From assembly GCA_904378045.1 (NCBI GenBank), contig CAJFHC010000030.1, forward strand, positions 21,018 to 53,026: a stretch of DNA of 32,009 nt, read 5' to 3'. Below the pieces are notes generated by a model. It worked only from the letters and a program-made list of their open reading frames with translations. It was not told the origin of the DNA and made no database searches. Made by a program: the position numbers and the translations under genes. Shown here piece after piece: positions 1 to 8,289 of this stretch. Numbering within the stretch: position 1 is the stretch's first letter; every line of letters starts with the position of its first letter. This stretch comes from Candidatus Metalachnospira gallinarum. GTDB lineage: Bacteria > Bacillota > Clostridia > Lachnospirales > Anaerotignaceae.

Positions 1-220
1 GTACCGGAAAGATATCCGGACGCCGCAGGCGGCTTTGGCTGTAAGCCAAAGTACTGAATAGTACCGGAAAGATATCCGGACGCCGCAGGCGGCTTTGGCC
101 TTTGGCCAAAGTACTGAATAGTACCGTAAAGACATCCGGACGCCGCAGGCGGCTTTGGCCTTTGGCCAAAGTACTGAACATACCCTTCCGCTCACAATGG
201 ATTAGTTTTTTTGACAGTCT
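1..220 (-). repeat. Dispersed structured repeat, copy 1 (three 60-bp units plus conserved end; cut by window edge)
   Basis: Three near-identical 60-bp units lie head to tail at 1-60, 61-120 and 121-180. They are followed by a non-repeated end at 181-220 that reads, on the minus strand, AGACTGTCAAAAAAACTAAT. Each unit contains three short inverted repeats: CCGGA/TCCGG, GCCGC/GCGGC and CTTTGGC/GCCAAAG. The same units and the same end recur at 18739-19053 and 31731-32009 in the opposite orientation. The unit is an exact multiple of three, so open frames run through it, but I see no reason to call a gene. The other end of this copy is outside the window. Confidence 0.9.
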
Positions 221-248
221 AAGGCCATCCGAATCTCCGGATGGCCTT
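221..248 (-). terminator. Stem-loop downstream of argD
   Basis: An 11-bp perfect stem (AAGGCCATCCG with CGGATGGCCTT) lies 38 bp past the argD stop and abuts the conserved end of repeat copy 1. In the argD direction the hairpin is followed by AGACTGTC rather than a U tract. It may therefore be a weak or processed 3' end, or a terminator whose U tract was displaced by the repeat. Confidence 0.55.
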
Positions 249-286
249 AAAATTTCAAATTATTATTTTCAAAATTTTTAATTATT

Positions 287-1450
287 TTATTCCGCTATGG
301 CTTCTTTCAGGATTTCAACGCCTTTTTTCAGCAGGTCAAAGTCGATGTTAAGCGCCGGAAGCAGTCTTACCCTGTCCTTTGCCGTAAGGACGAGCAGTCC
401 CCTTTCCATACATTTATTAACTATCTCGGAGGCGGGCTTTTCGCATTTAACGCCTATCATAAATCCCGCTCCGCTGACGCTCTCAACGCCTTTGGCTCCG
501 TTAAGCTCGTCAAATATATATTCCGATTTTTCCCTGACGCCGGCAAGCAGCTTGTCGTCTATCCTCTCAAGGACGCTCAAAGCCGCGGCGCAGCATACGG
601 GATTGCCTCCGAAGGTGGAGCCGTGGGTTCCGGGAGTATATACGTCCTGAACCTTTTCGCCCAGCATGGTTGCTCCCAAAGGCAGTCCGCCCGCCAGTCC
701 CTTCGCCGTGGATACTATGTCGGGCATTATGCCGTAATTCATATAGGCGTAAAGCTGTCCCGTCCTTCCGTTTCCGGTCTGCACCTCGTCAACGATGAGC
801 AGAAGATCGTTTTCCTCCGTGAATTTTCTAAGGTCTTTCACGAAATCCCTGTCAAGGGGGCATACTCCGCCCTCTCCCTGGATGACCTCTATCATCACGG
901 CCACGCATTTGTTTTCCGCCGCAAGTCTCTTGACGTCGTCCATATCGTTGGGCTTGGCGTAAACGAAGCCTTCCGTGAAGGGCGTAAACTCGTGGTGATA
1001 ATGCTCCTGCCCCGTGGCGGAAAGGGTCGTTATCGTCCTTCCGTGGAAGCTGTTTTCAAGGGTGATTATGGTCGAATGGCCGTCGCCGTATTTCAGGAAG
1101 GCGTATCTTCTTGCGGCCTTAATGGCGCACTCGTTGGCCTCGGCTCCGGAGTTGGAGAAGAAAACCTTTTTCATTCCCGTTCTTTCGCAGAGCATTTCCG
1201 CCAGCTTAGCGCAGGGCTCCGTATAGTAAAGGTTGGATGTGTGCTGTATCTTTCCGATCTGCTCAATGACGGCCTGCTGCCAAACGTCGTCGGAAACTCC
1301 GAGGGTGTTTACGGCAATGCCGGTGCCAAAATCTATATATTCTTTTCCGTCATCTCCGTATAATACCGAGCCCTTGCCCGATGTTATGCAGACCGGATAA
1401 CGTCCGTAAGAATGGGCGACATATTTATTATCGGTCTCGATTATATTCAT
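287..1450 (-). CDS. argD: Acetylornithine aminotransferase
   Basis: Converts N-acetylglutamate 5-semialdehyde to N2-acetylornithine with glutamate as amino donor; a cytosolic PLP enzyme of the arginine pathway. It is a class III aminotransferase of normal length (387 aa). Counting from an upstream in-frame ATG at 1456, visible landmarks are the SNSGAEANE cofactor-binding segment near 101, the IVDEVQTG segment near 221-228 and the PLP lysine in STAKGLAGG at about 252. Two ATGs compete. The one at 1456 overlaps the argB stop as ATGA but sits one base from the GGGAGG site; the one at 1450 is seven bases away and is chosen here. It is the last gene of the argCJBD operon. Class III members can also act on succinylornithine or GABA, but the operon makes argD the clear choice. 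Confidence 0.95.
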   Translation of the reverse strand: MNIIETDNKYVAHSYGRYPVCITSGKGSVLYGDDGKEYIDFGTGIAVNTLGVSDDVWQQAVIEQIGKIQHTSNLYYTEPCAKLAEMLCERTGMKKVFFSNSGAEANECAIKAARRYAFLKYGDGHSTIITLENSFHGRTITTLSATGQEHYHHEFTPFTEGFVYAKPNDMDDVKRLAAENKCVAVMIEVIQGEGGVCPLDRDFVKDLRKFTEENDLLLIVDEVQTGNGRTGQLYAYMNYGIMPDIVSTAKGLAGGLPLGATMLGEKVQDVYTPGTHGSTFGGNPVCCAAALSVLERIDDKLLAGVREKSEYIFDELNGAKGVESVSGAGFMIGVKCEKPASEIVNKCMERGLLVLTAKDRVRLLPALNIDFDLLKKGVEILKEAIAE

Positions 1451-1452
1451 TT

Positions 1453-2313
1453 TCATTCCTCCCTTACAAACATTGTGCCTACGCCTTCGTCGGTGAGCAT
1501 CTCCATAAGTATGGCGTGGGGCTTTGTGCCGTCCAGTATGAACACCCTGTTCACTCCCAGACGTATGGCGTCAAGACAGCACTCCACCTTCGGTATCATT
1601 CCGCCCTGGATAACTCCGCTTTCCATAAGCTCCTTCGCCTTTTCCGTATTGATGTTCGTCACAAGGGTGGAAGGATCGTCCTTATCCAGAAGTATTCCGC
1701 ATATATCCGTCATGGAAATAAGGCTTTCGGCTTTCATCTCTCCGGCTATCTGAGCCGCGGCGGTGTCGGCGTTTATGTTGTATATGTTTCCGTCGCTGTC
1801 GCATCCGACGGTGGAAACAACGGGTATATATCCCTTGTCAAGCAGGTCGGTTATGGGCTCCACGTTGACCTTAGTTATCTTTCCGACATATCCGAGGCTC
1901 TCGTCAAGCACCTCCGCCTCTATCATATGGCCGTCAAGTCCGCAGAGGCCGACGGCCTTTCCGCCCGTACACTCGATGAGGTTTACAAGGCTTTTGTTGA
2001 CCTTTCCGGCAAGCACCATAAGCACCGCCTCTATTGTATCCCTGTCCGTAACTCTCAGGCCGTTTTTGAACTCGCTTTTCTTTCCTATCTTCTTGAGCAT
2101 ATCGTTTATTTCCGGGCCGCCGCCGTGTACGAGCACGACCTTGACTCCGATGAGGGACAAAAGGACGATGTCGTTCATAACGTCCTGCTTGAGCTCCTCG
2201 TTTATCATGGCGTTGCCGCCGTATTTAATCACTACCACTTTATTATAGTATTTCTGTATATAAGGCAGGGCGTGGACAATGGTCTCCGCCCTCTGCATAT
2301 TTGTAAGCGTCAT
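1453..2313 (-). CDS. argB: N-acetylglutamate kinase, arginine-sensitive type
   Basis: Phosphorylates N-acetylglutamate with ATP, the second and usually controlled step of arginine synthesis. It is an amino-acid kinase fold protein of typical length (286 aa). The glycine-rich KYGGNAM lies at about 30-36 and LVHGGGPEI near 61. The N-terminal amphipathic helix (about residues 6-22) before the first strand, and the C-terminal stretch PHAILMEMLTDEGVGTMF, are features of the arginine-inhibited hexameric NAGKs, so feedback inhibition by arginine is inferred. A GGGAGG site precedes the ATG. The gene starts 15 bases after argJ and its stop overlaps an upstream argD ATG. Confidence 0.95.
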   Translation of the reverse strand: MTLTNMQRAETIVHALPYIQKYYNKVVVIKYGGNAMINEELKQDVMNDIVLLSLIGVKVVLVHGGGPEINDMLKKIGKKSEFKNGLRVTDRDTIEAVLMVLAGKVNKSLVNLIECTGGKAVGLCGLDGHMIEAEVLDESLGYVGKITKVNVEPITDLLDKGYIPVVSTVGCDSDGNIYNINADTAAAQIAGEMKAESLISMTDICGILLDKDDPSTLVTNINTEKAKELMESGVIQGGMIPKVECCLDAIRLGVNRVFILDGTKPHAILMEMLTDEGVGTMFVREE

Positions 2314-2328
2314 TTTTTTCCTCCCATA

Positions 2329-3543
2329 TCAAGAACGGTAATCCCCGTTGATTCTCACATAATCATAAGTAAGGTCGCATCCCCAGGCCGTAGCCGTATA
2401 GGGGCCGTCGTTTAATCCGACAAGTATCTGTATTTCCTTCTCAAGCAGTATTTCCTTAGCCTTTTCCTCGGAAAAATCCACGCCGGCGCCGTTTTCGCAG
2501 ACGAGTATCTCTCCCTTATCGGATTTGAAGCTGACGTCGATCTTATCCACGTCCAGATTTTCTCCCGAGTATCCGAGGGCGCAGAGCACCCTTCCCCAGT
2601 TGGCGTCCGCCCCGAACATGGCCGCCTTCAGAAGGGACGAGCATATGACGGATTTAGCCGCGTTTTTAGCTTCTTTTTCCGATTTCGCTCCGCTGACCGT
2701 ACACTCAAGCAGCTTTGTGGCTCCCTCCCCGTCTCCGGCTATCTTTCGGCAAAGGCTGACCGTCACGGCGCTGAGGGCTTTTTTGAACGTCTCAAAGGCT
2801 TCGCCCTCCTCGGTTATCTCTTTGTTTCCAGCCATACCGTTGGCCATTACGCAGACCATATCGTTTGTGGACGTGTCACCGTCCACGCTTATCATATTAA
2901 AGGAGTCCTTCACGTCATTGCTGAGAGCCCTCTGGAGCATGGCCGATGAGATTGCCGTGTCCGTCGTCACGAAAACGAGCATGGTCGCCATATTGGGATG
3001 AATCATACCGGAGCCTTTGGCTATTCCGCCTATGACGCATTTTTTGCCGTCTATCTCAAATTCCACGGCCGTCTCCTTCTGAACCGTGTCCGTTGTCATT
3101 ATGGCTTTTGCCGCCTCGGAGCTGTTGCCGTAGGCAAGGCCGTCAACAAGCTCATCCATACCGTTTGCTATGGGGTCAATGGACAGGGGCTGTCCGATAA
3201 CTCCTGTTGAAGCGACTATGACGTCCTTTTTGTCTATTCCCGTATGCTTTTCCACAAGGGCGCACATCTGCTGGGCTATCTCTATGCCATTGGCGTTGCA
3301 GGTGTTGGCGTTGCCGCTGTTGCATATAACGGCTCTTGCCCTTCCGTCGCTTATGTTTTCCTTTGTAACATATATGGGCGCGCCCTTAACGAGATTCTGG
3401 GTGTAAACGGCCGCGGCGGCCGCCTCCGTATCGCTTACTATAAGCGCGAGATCCTTTTTTGTCGTATGTTTTCTTATGCCGCAGTGGACTCCCGACGCCT
3501 TGAATCCCTTTGCCGCGCAAACTCCTCCGTCAATATGCTTCAT
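2329..3543 (-). CDS. argJ: Bifunctional ornithine acetyltransferase / N-acetylglutamate synthase
   Basis: Transfers the acetyl group from N-acetylornithine to glutamate, closing the acetyl cycle; some members can also use acetyl-CoA. At 404 aa it is full length. The protein is made as one chain that self-cleaves before the threonine of the ATML motif, seen here in HPNMATMLVF with Thr at about 187, giving alpha and beta chains; that Thr is the catalytic nucleophile. GIAKGSGMIHP just before it is also conserved. An AAAGGAG site lies ten bases before the ATG. The gene follows argC by four bases. Whether it is mono- or bifunctional cannot be decided from sequence. No argA-like synthase is in the window. 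Confidence 0.95.
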   Translation of the reverse strand: MKHIDGGVCAAKGFKASGVHCGIRKHTTKKDLALIVSDTEAAAAAVYTQNLVKGAPIYVTKENISDGRARAVICNSGNANTCNANGIEIAQQMCALVEKHTGIDKKDVIVASTGVIGQPLSIDPIANGMDELVDGLAYGNSSEAAKAIMTTDTVQKETAVEFEIDGKKCVIGGIAKGSGMIHPNMATMLVFVTTDTAISSAMLQRALSNDVKDSFNMISVDGDTSTNDMVCVMANGMAGNKEITEEGEAFETFKKALSAVTVSLCRKIAGDGEGATKLLECTVSGAKSEKEAKNAAKSVICSSLLKAAMFGADANWGRVLCALGYSGENLDVDKIDVSFKSDKGEILVCENGAGVDFSEEKAKEILLEKEIQILVGLNDGPYTATAWGCDLTYDYVRINGDYRS

Positions 3544-3547
3544 AATG

Positions 3548-4510
3548 TCAACACTCCTTTATGTCCAATCCGTCCGTAATATTTTTTCCAAGTTTATAAT
3601 TAAGACATTCTATGGCCGCTCCGGACGCTCCCTTTCCGAGATTGTCATATCTGGCCACAAGTATTATCCTGTCGTCGTTTCCCTCAACGGAAATTTTCAT
3701 ATTGTCAAAGCCCGACATATCCGCCGCCGAATAAAATCCAGCCGTGTCGTCTCCCTCGACATAGGTTATGACGCTTCCGCCGTATCTGTTTTTATATATA
3801 TTTTTTATATCTTCCGCTTTCGCCCCGTTTAAAAGCTGATCCTTAAAAATCGGGACCGTAACCTCCATACCGCTGTAAAAGTCGCCGACTATGGGACAAA
3901 AAACAGGCTTCCTCTCCAGCCCTGTTATCTCCGTCATTTCCTTCAGATGCTTATGGTTCTGCGTTATGCCGTACTGTCTTGGAGCGTCAAGAAGGGGCGA
4001 TCTGTTCTCTCCTTCATACTCGGCGATCATTTTTTTGCCGCCGCCGCTGTATCCCGTCAGGGAAAAGCAGGACAAAAACGCGTCCTTCGGCAGTATTCCT
4101 TCTTCGATAAGCGGGTATACAAGGACGATAAAACCGCTGGCATGGCATCCTGGAACGGCTATCCTTTTTGAGCCCAGTATCTTTTCCCTGAAGCCCTCTC
4201 CCAGTTCAGGAAGGCCATAGGCCCAGTCCTTATCCGTTCTGTGCGCCGTTGACGTGTCGATGAGGACGACGTTTTCTCTCTCCACAAGCTCCGCCGCCTC
4301 AATGGCCGCGGCGTCCGGCAGGCACAAAAAAGCTATGTCGCAGCTGTTTAGCGCTTCCTTTCGTTTCGTCCTGTCCTTTCTCTCATCCTCTTTAAGGATG
4401 ATGAGCTCTATGCCGTCCATTTTCTCGAGCCTGTCATATATTCTAAGGCCGGTGGTGCCTTCTCTTCCGTCAATGAATATTTTTGTTTTTCCGCCGTTTT
4501 TTTCAGCCAT
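3548..4510 (-). CDS. argC: N-acetyl-gamma-glutamyl-phosphate reductase, type 2
   Basis: Reduces N-acetylglutamyl 5-phosphate to the semialdehyde with NADPH. The short length (about 320 aa) and the N-terminal FIDGREGTTGLRIYDRL match the type 2 reductases rather than the common ~345-aa type 1 enzyme of Firmicutes. The catalytic cysteine is in VPGCHASGF (about residue 122). The open frame extends to a GTG at 4519, but GGGGTGAT lies just before the ATG at 4510, which is taken as the start. It is the first gene of the operon, 38-50 bases downstream of a promoter overlapped by an ARG box. Confidence 0.9.
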   Translation of the reverse strand: MAEKNGGKTKIFIDGREGTTGLRIYDRLEKMDGIELIILKEDERKDRTKRKEALNSCDIAFLCLPDAAAIEAAELVERENVVLIDTSTAHRTDKDWAYGLPELGEGFREKILGSKRIAVPGCHASGFIVLVYPLIEEGILPKDAFLSCFSLTGYSGGGKKMIAEYEGENRSPLLDAPRQYGITQNHKHLKEMTEITGLERKPVFCPIVGDFYSGMEVTVPIFKDQLLNGAKAEDIKNIYKNRYGGSVITYVEGDDTAGFYSAADMSGFDNMKISVEGNDDRIILVARYDNLGKGASGAAIECLNYKLGKNITDGLDIKEC

Positions 4511-4547
4511 ATTTATCACCCCGTTGCTCTTCTATGATTTATGCTAT

Positions 4548-4577
4548 ATAATACACGAATTTGTATAAAAATACAAG
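4548..4577 (-). promoter_or_regulatory. arg operon promoter with overlapping ARG box
   Basis: On the minus strand TTGTAT (4576-4571) and TATTAT (4553-4548) are separated by exactly 17 bases. The -35 lies inside TTTGTATAAAAATACAAG (4560-4577), an almost perfect 18-base dyad of the ArgR/AhrC operator type (TNTGNATWWWWATNCANA). This predicts repression of argCJBD by arginine-bound ArgR. The A+T-rich stretch 4578-4761 between this site and the thrC terminator holds nothing else I can support. Confidence 0.82.
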
Positions 4578-4761
4578 TTTTGTTTTACTTCTTTTTTTCA
4601 TAAAAATATCGGCAAATATTATATTTTATTGTGCAAAAATAAAATTTTGTCCGGTTATCATCTAAAAAATATGAAAAATCATCCCAATAAAAATGCCGGA
4701 CTTTAAATGTCAAGTTATATTTATTCATATATTTTTATTAAAATACATTTAATAGATACAC

Positions 4762-4786
4762 AAAAAGCAGGGCGTTAAGCCCTGCT
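4762..4786 (-). terminator. Rho-independent terminator of thrC
   Basis: An 8-bp stem AGCAGGGC/GCCCTGCT with a five-base loop is followed on the minus strand by TTTTTGTG, 16 bases past the thrC stop. Confidence 0.85.
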
Positions 4787-4801
4787 CAAATGCGATATGT
4801 A

Positions 4802-6274
4802 TTATTTTATAAGCCTTTCCCTTACGAAGTCCTTTATTTTTTCGCGCTGGCATATATTATTATGCAATACCTCTCTCTTCTCGATGTCTTTTACGGGAGC
4901 GGGTATTTTTACGCCGCTGATCTTTTCAAGCTCGCCCATAAGCTCGAAGGGATCGCGGTCCCTGTATTTTTCGTCAAGAGCCGTGCATACGTCTTTGGCG
5001 AATTTATAGGGGCTTGCCGTGGAGACGATGACCGTGGGCGTATTGTCACCGGTTTCTTTCACATACTTGTCGTATGAGGCGTAGGCCACGGCCGTATGTG
5101 TGTCAATAACATATCCGGCGTTGGCGTACATCGTCCTTATGGCCGTGAATGTCTCGTCCTCGTCGGCGTACTCTCCTGTTATGTCCTCCGCCTTTGCTGT
5201 CATGGTATATTTTCCTTCCCCGGCGAGGGACGCCATCAGCTTGGCCGTTTCCTCCTGAGACGTAAGCATGCATATCAGTCTTTCAAGATTGCTTGATATG
5301 AGTATATCCATCGACGGACTGACGGTAAGTATAAACTCACGGTTTCTGTCGTATGTTCCCGTGCGGAAGAAATCGTAAAGCACCTTGTTGCTGTTGGAGG
5401 CGCAGATAAACATATTTACAGGAAGTCCCATTTTCTTGGCGAAATATCCGGCGAGAATGTTTCCGAAATTGCCCGTGGGAACGGTGAAGTTTATTTTGTC
5501 TCCGGCTTTTATCTTTCCGTCTCTCACAAGGGAGCAGTAAGCGTACCAGTAGTAAACGACCTGGGGTATGAGCCTGCCGATATTTATGGAATTTGCCGAT
5601 GAGAACATAAATCCGCGCTCGTCAAGCTCCTTAATCATCTCATTGTCGGTGAATATGGATTTTACGGCGCTCTGAGCGTCGTCAAAGTTGCCCGTGATGG
5701 CCGCCACACATACGTTTTTGCCCTTCTGTGTCACCATCTGCATTTTCTGCACGGGGCTTACTCCTCCGTCGGGATAAAAGACGATTATCCTTGTTCCCTC
5801 AACATCGGCGAAGCCTTCAAGAGCCGCCTTGCCGGTGTCTCCGGACGTGGCCGTAAGAATGACGATCTCCTTGTCTATATTATTCTTTTTCGCTGAAGTC
5901 TTCATAAGGTAAGGCAGTATGGACAAAGCCATATCCTTGAAGGCTATCGTTCTGCCGTGGAAAAGCTCAAGGAAATATACTCCGTCCTTTTCCACAAGGG
6001 GAGCGATCTCCTTTGTGTCAAACTTATCGTCATAGGCGTTGTTTATGCAATATTTAAGCTCGTCCTCGGTAAAGTCCGTAAAAAAGAGTTTCATCACCTC
6101 GTAAGCCAGCTCCCTGTAATCCATTTTAGCCAACTCATCGATGGTTTTATCCATTACTGGCATCTCGTCAGGGATAAAAAGTCCTCCGTCGGGGCAAATT
6201 CCTTTAAGTATCGCCTCAGAAGCCTTCATTTTTATGTCTTTGTTTCTCGTTCCGATGTATGTTACGTCTCTCAT
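4802..6274 (-). CDS. thrC: Threonine synthase
   Basis: Converts O-phosphohomoserine to threonine; a PLP enzyme of the aspartate family pathway. The N-terminus DVTYIGTRN, the PLP lysine in GRTIAFKDMAL (about residue 113) and TATSGDTGKAALEGF for phosphate binding identify it. At 490 aa it matches the longer threonine synthase group. The open frame continues 24 codons upstream to 6346, but that segment overlaps the promoter and lacks a ribosome site. AAAGGTGAG lies six bases before the ATG at 6274, which is therefore the start. It is transcribed alone between its own promoter and terminator; no thrB or hom is adjacent. Confidence 0.95.
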   Translation of the reverse strand: MRDVTYIGTRNKDIKMKASEAILKGICPDGGLFIPDEMPVMDKTIDELAKMDYRELAYEVMKLFFTDFTEDELKYCINNAYDDKFDTKEIAPLVEKDGVYFLELFHGRTIAFKDMALSILPYLMKTSAKKNNIDKEIVILTATSGDTGKAALEGFADVEGTRIIVFYPDGGVSPVQKMQMVTQKGKNVCVAAITGNFDDAQSAVKSIFTDNEMIKELDERGFMFSSANSINIGRLIPQVVYYWYAYCSLVRDGKIKAGDKINFTVPTGNFGNILAGYFAKKMGLPVNMFICASNSNKVLYDFFRTGTYDRNREFILTVSPSMDILISSNLERLICMLTSQEETAKLMASLAGEGKYTMTAKAEDITGEYADEDETFTAIRTMYANAGYVIDTHTAVAYASYDKYVKETGDNTPTVIVSTASPYKFAKDVCTALDEKYRDRDPFELMGELEKISGVKIPAPVKDIEKREVLHNNICQREKIKDFVRERLIK

Positions 6275-6307
6275 TAAGAACTCACCTTTCAAATATAAAT
6301 TATTTTG

Positions 6308-6336
6308 ATTATATAGGAAGAACAAACGATTGTCAA
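6308..6336 (-). promoter_or_regulatory. Sigma-A type promoter of thrC
   Basis: Consensus TTGACA (6336-6331) and TATAAT (6313-6308) on the minus strand are separated by 17 bases. The site lies about 35 bases before the thrC start codon and downstream of the ygiQ stop, so thrC is independent of the ygiQ transcript. Confidence 0.88.
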
Positions 6337-6360
6337 TCACGGACATTTATTCAGTAAATT

Positions 6361-8277
6361 TTATTTTTTCGATGATTTTTTGTGTATATTTCTTATTGTT
6401 TTCTTTTTTATGGATGTTCCACGGTTCCCGCCGTTCTTTTTTGCCCCGGCGGATTGACGGGCAATGTTTTTTCCCTTTGCCGCGCCCGGCCTTTCCGGGC
6501 GGATGAGGCAGTGATGGGAATATCCGATAAGATCCTCCCTGCCGGCCTTTATGAGCGCCTCTTTGACAAGGTCGTAGTTGGATTCCATCCTGTACTGCAT
6601 AAGAGCCCTCTGCATGGCCTTTTCGTGGGGATTTTTCGGGACATATACCTTTTTGCCCGTTCTCGGATCCTTTTCCGTATAATACATACAGGTCGAAAGC
6701 GTGCCCGGAGTCGGATAAAAATCCTGCACCTGCTCGGGCATATGGCCGATGTCCCGCAGATATTCCGCCAGCTCCACCGCCGCGCGCAGGTCGCTTCCCG
6801 GATGGCTTGACATAAGATATGGAACGCAGTATTGATCCAGTCCGTATTTCCTGTTTATTTCCTCAAATTTTTTCACAAACCTGTCGTATACGTCACGTCC
6901 GGGCTTGCCCATTTTCTCCAGCACTCTGTCCGAAACGTGCTCCGGAGCGACCCTGAGCTGGCCGCTTATATGATATTTGCAAAGCTCGTTGAAAAACGTC
7001 TCGTCCCTGTCGTATATGAGATAATCATATCTTATTCCCGAACGGATAAACACTTTTTTAACCTTTGGCAGGTTTCTCAGCTTTCTCAGCAGCTTTAAAT
7101 ATCGCTTATGATCCACCACAAGATTCGGGCATTTTTCCGGGAAAAGGCACTGCCTGTCGGAACAGGCTCCGAATTTAAGCTGTTTATCGCAGGCAGGCCG
7201 CATAAAGTTGGCCGTCGGGCCTCCCACGTCGTGTATATAGCCCTTAAAGTCCTTCTCCCCCGTCATGACCTCCGCCTCTTTTATAAGGGACTCGTCGCTT
7301 CTTGAAGTGACTATCCTGCCCTGATGGAAGGATATGGCGCAGAAACTACAGCTTCCAAAGCATCCCCTGTTGGCTGAAAGACTGAATTTTATCTCGTTTA
7401 TGGCCGGAACTCCGCCCATTTTCTCGTACATAGGGTGATATGTCCTCATATACGGCAGGGCGTACACATCGTCAAGCTCATCCTGGCCAAGCGGCGGCGA
7501 AGGCGGGTTTTGAACGACAATACCTTCCCGGTACTCCTCCGCCAGCGTCTTTGCCGTCACGAAGTCCGTGTTTTTATACTGTATCATAAAGCTCTCGGCG
7601 TATTTGTCCTTATCCGTCGACACTTCCTCAAAGGACGGCAGCCAAAGGCAGTCGCCTATTCTTTCCCTGTCCCTCGTTTTATAAACTGAGCCTTTTAAAA
7701 ACGTCAGCTCTCCGATGGGTATGCCGCTGTCAAGGGCGTCCGCCATCTCGACTATCTGGTGCTCTCCCATACCGTAGAGCAAGAGATCGGCTCCGGAATC
7801 AAGCAGTATGGAGCGTCTTACTTTATTATCCCAGTAATCGTAATGGGAAAGCCTTCTCAGGCTGGCCTCTATGCCGCCTATAACTATGGCTGAATGTTTA
7901 TACGCTTCCCTTATCCTGTTGCAGTAAACAATGGTCGCCCTGTCCGGCCTCATTCCGGCCTTTCCGCCGGGGGAATATGAATCCGTTGATCTCGGTTTTT
8001 TAGCAACGGTATAGTGGTTTACCATAGAATCTATATTTCCGGCGCTCACAAGGAAGGCCAGCCTCGGCTCCCCAAAGCGAGTGAAATCCTCCGTGGAACG
8101 CCAGTCCGGCTGGGCTATGAAGCATACCCTGTAGCCGTGTTTTTCAAGCACCCGGCATATTATAGTCGCTCCGAAGGAGGAATGATCCACATAGGCGTCT
8201 CCGCATACATATACGAAGTCCGGCCTGTCCCATCCCCTTTGCAGCATTTCTTCTTTTGTTACCGGTAAAAAAGACAT
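6361..8277 (-). CDS. YgiQ family (UPF0313) radical SAM protein
   Basis: A large radical SAM enzyme of unknown substrate. The cluster motif C-x3-C-x2-C lies in [13 protein letters not shown] (Cys at about 306, 310 and 313). It is preceded by a ~300-residue N-terminal region with [18 protein letters not shown], hallmark of the UPF0313 family, and followed by a second cysteine-rich patch (CDKQ, ACSDRQC, EKCPNL). The last ~35 residues are rich in Lys/Arg and Asn, suggesting nucleic-acid contact (inference). The AAGGAG site is one base from the ATG at 8283 but seven from the ATG at 8277, so the latter is preferred (638 aa). It follows the rRNA methyltransferase gene by about a dozen bases and is probably co-transcribed with it. 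Confidence 0.9.
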   Translation of the reverse strand: MSFLPVTKEEMLQRGWDRPDFVYVCGDAYVDHSSFGATIICRVLEKHGYRVCFIAQPDWRSTEDFTRFGEPRLAFLVSAGNIDSMVNHYTVAKKPRSTDSYSPGGKAGMRPDRATIVYCNRIREAYKHSAIVIGGIEASLRRLSHYDYWDNKVRRSILLDSGADLLLYGMGEHQIVEMADALDSGIPIGELTFLKGSVYKTRDRERIGDCLWLPSFEEVSTDKDKYAESFMIQYKNTDFVTAKTLAEEYREGIVVQNPPSPPLGQDELDDVYALPYMRTYHPMYEKMGGVPAINEIKFSLSANRGCFGSCSFCAISFHQGRIVTSRSDESLIKEAEVMTGEKDFKGYIHDVGGPTANFMRPACDKQLKFGACSDRQCLFPEKCPNLVVDHKRYLKLLRKLRNLPKVKKVFIRSGIRYDYLIYDRDETFFNELCKYHISGQLRVAPEHVSDRVLEKMGKPGRDVYDRFVKKFEEINRKYGLDQYCVPYLMSSHPGSDLRAAVELAEYLRDIGHMPEQVQDFYPTPGTLSTCMYYTEKDPRTGKKVYVPKNPHEKAMQRALMQYRMESNYDLVKEALIKAGREDLIGYSHHCLIRPERPGAAKGKNIARQSAGAKKNGGNRGTSIKKKTIRNIHKKSSKK

Positions 8278-8289
8278 ATCCATTCTCCT

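Noticed and set aside
1..180. CRISPR array
   Set aside because: Repeats are contiguous 60-bp units with no unique spacers, and no cas gene is present.
623..1363. Long plus-strand frames opposite argD, argB and argJ (for example 623-1363 and 1381-2415)
   Set aside because: They are antisense shadows of well-recognised arg genes, created by codon bias; no ribosome site or family resemblance.
6274..6346. Upstream extension of thrC
   Set aside because: The extension covers the TTGACA/TATAAT promoter and lacks a ribosome site.
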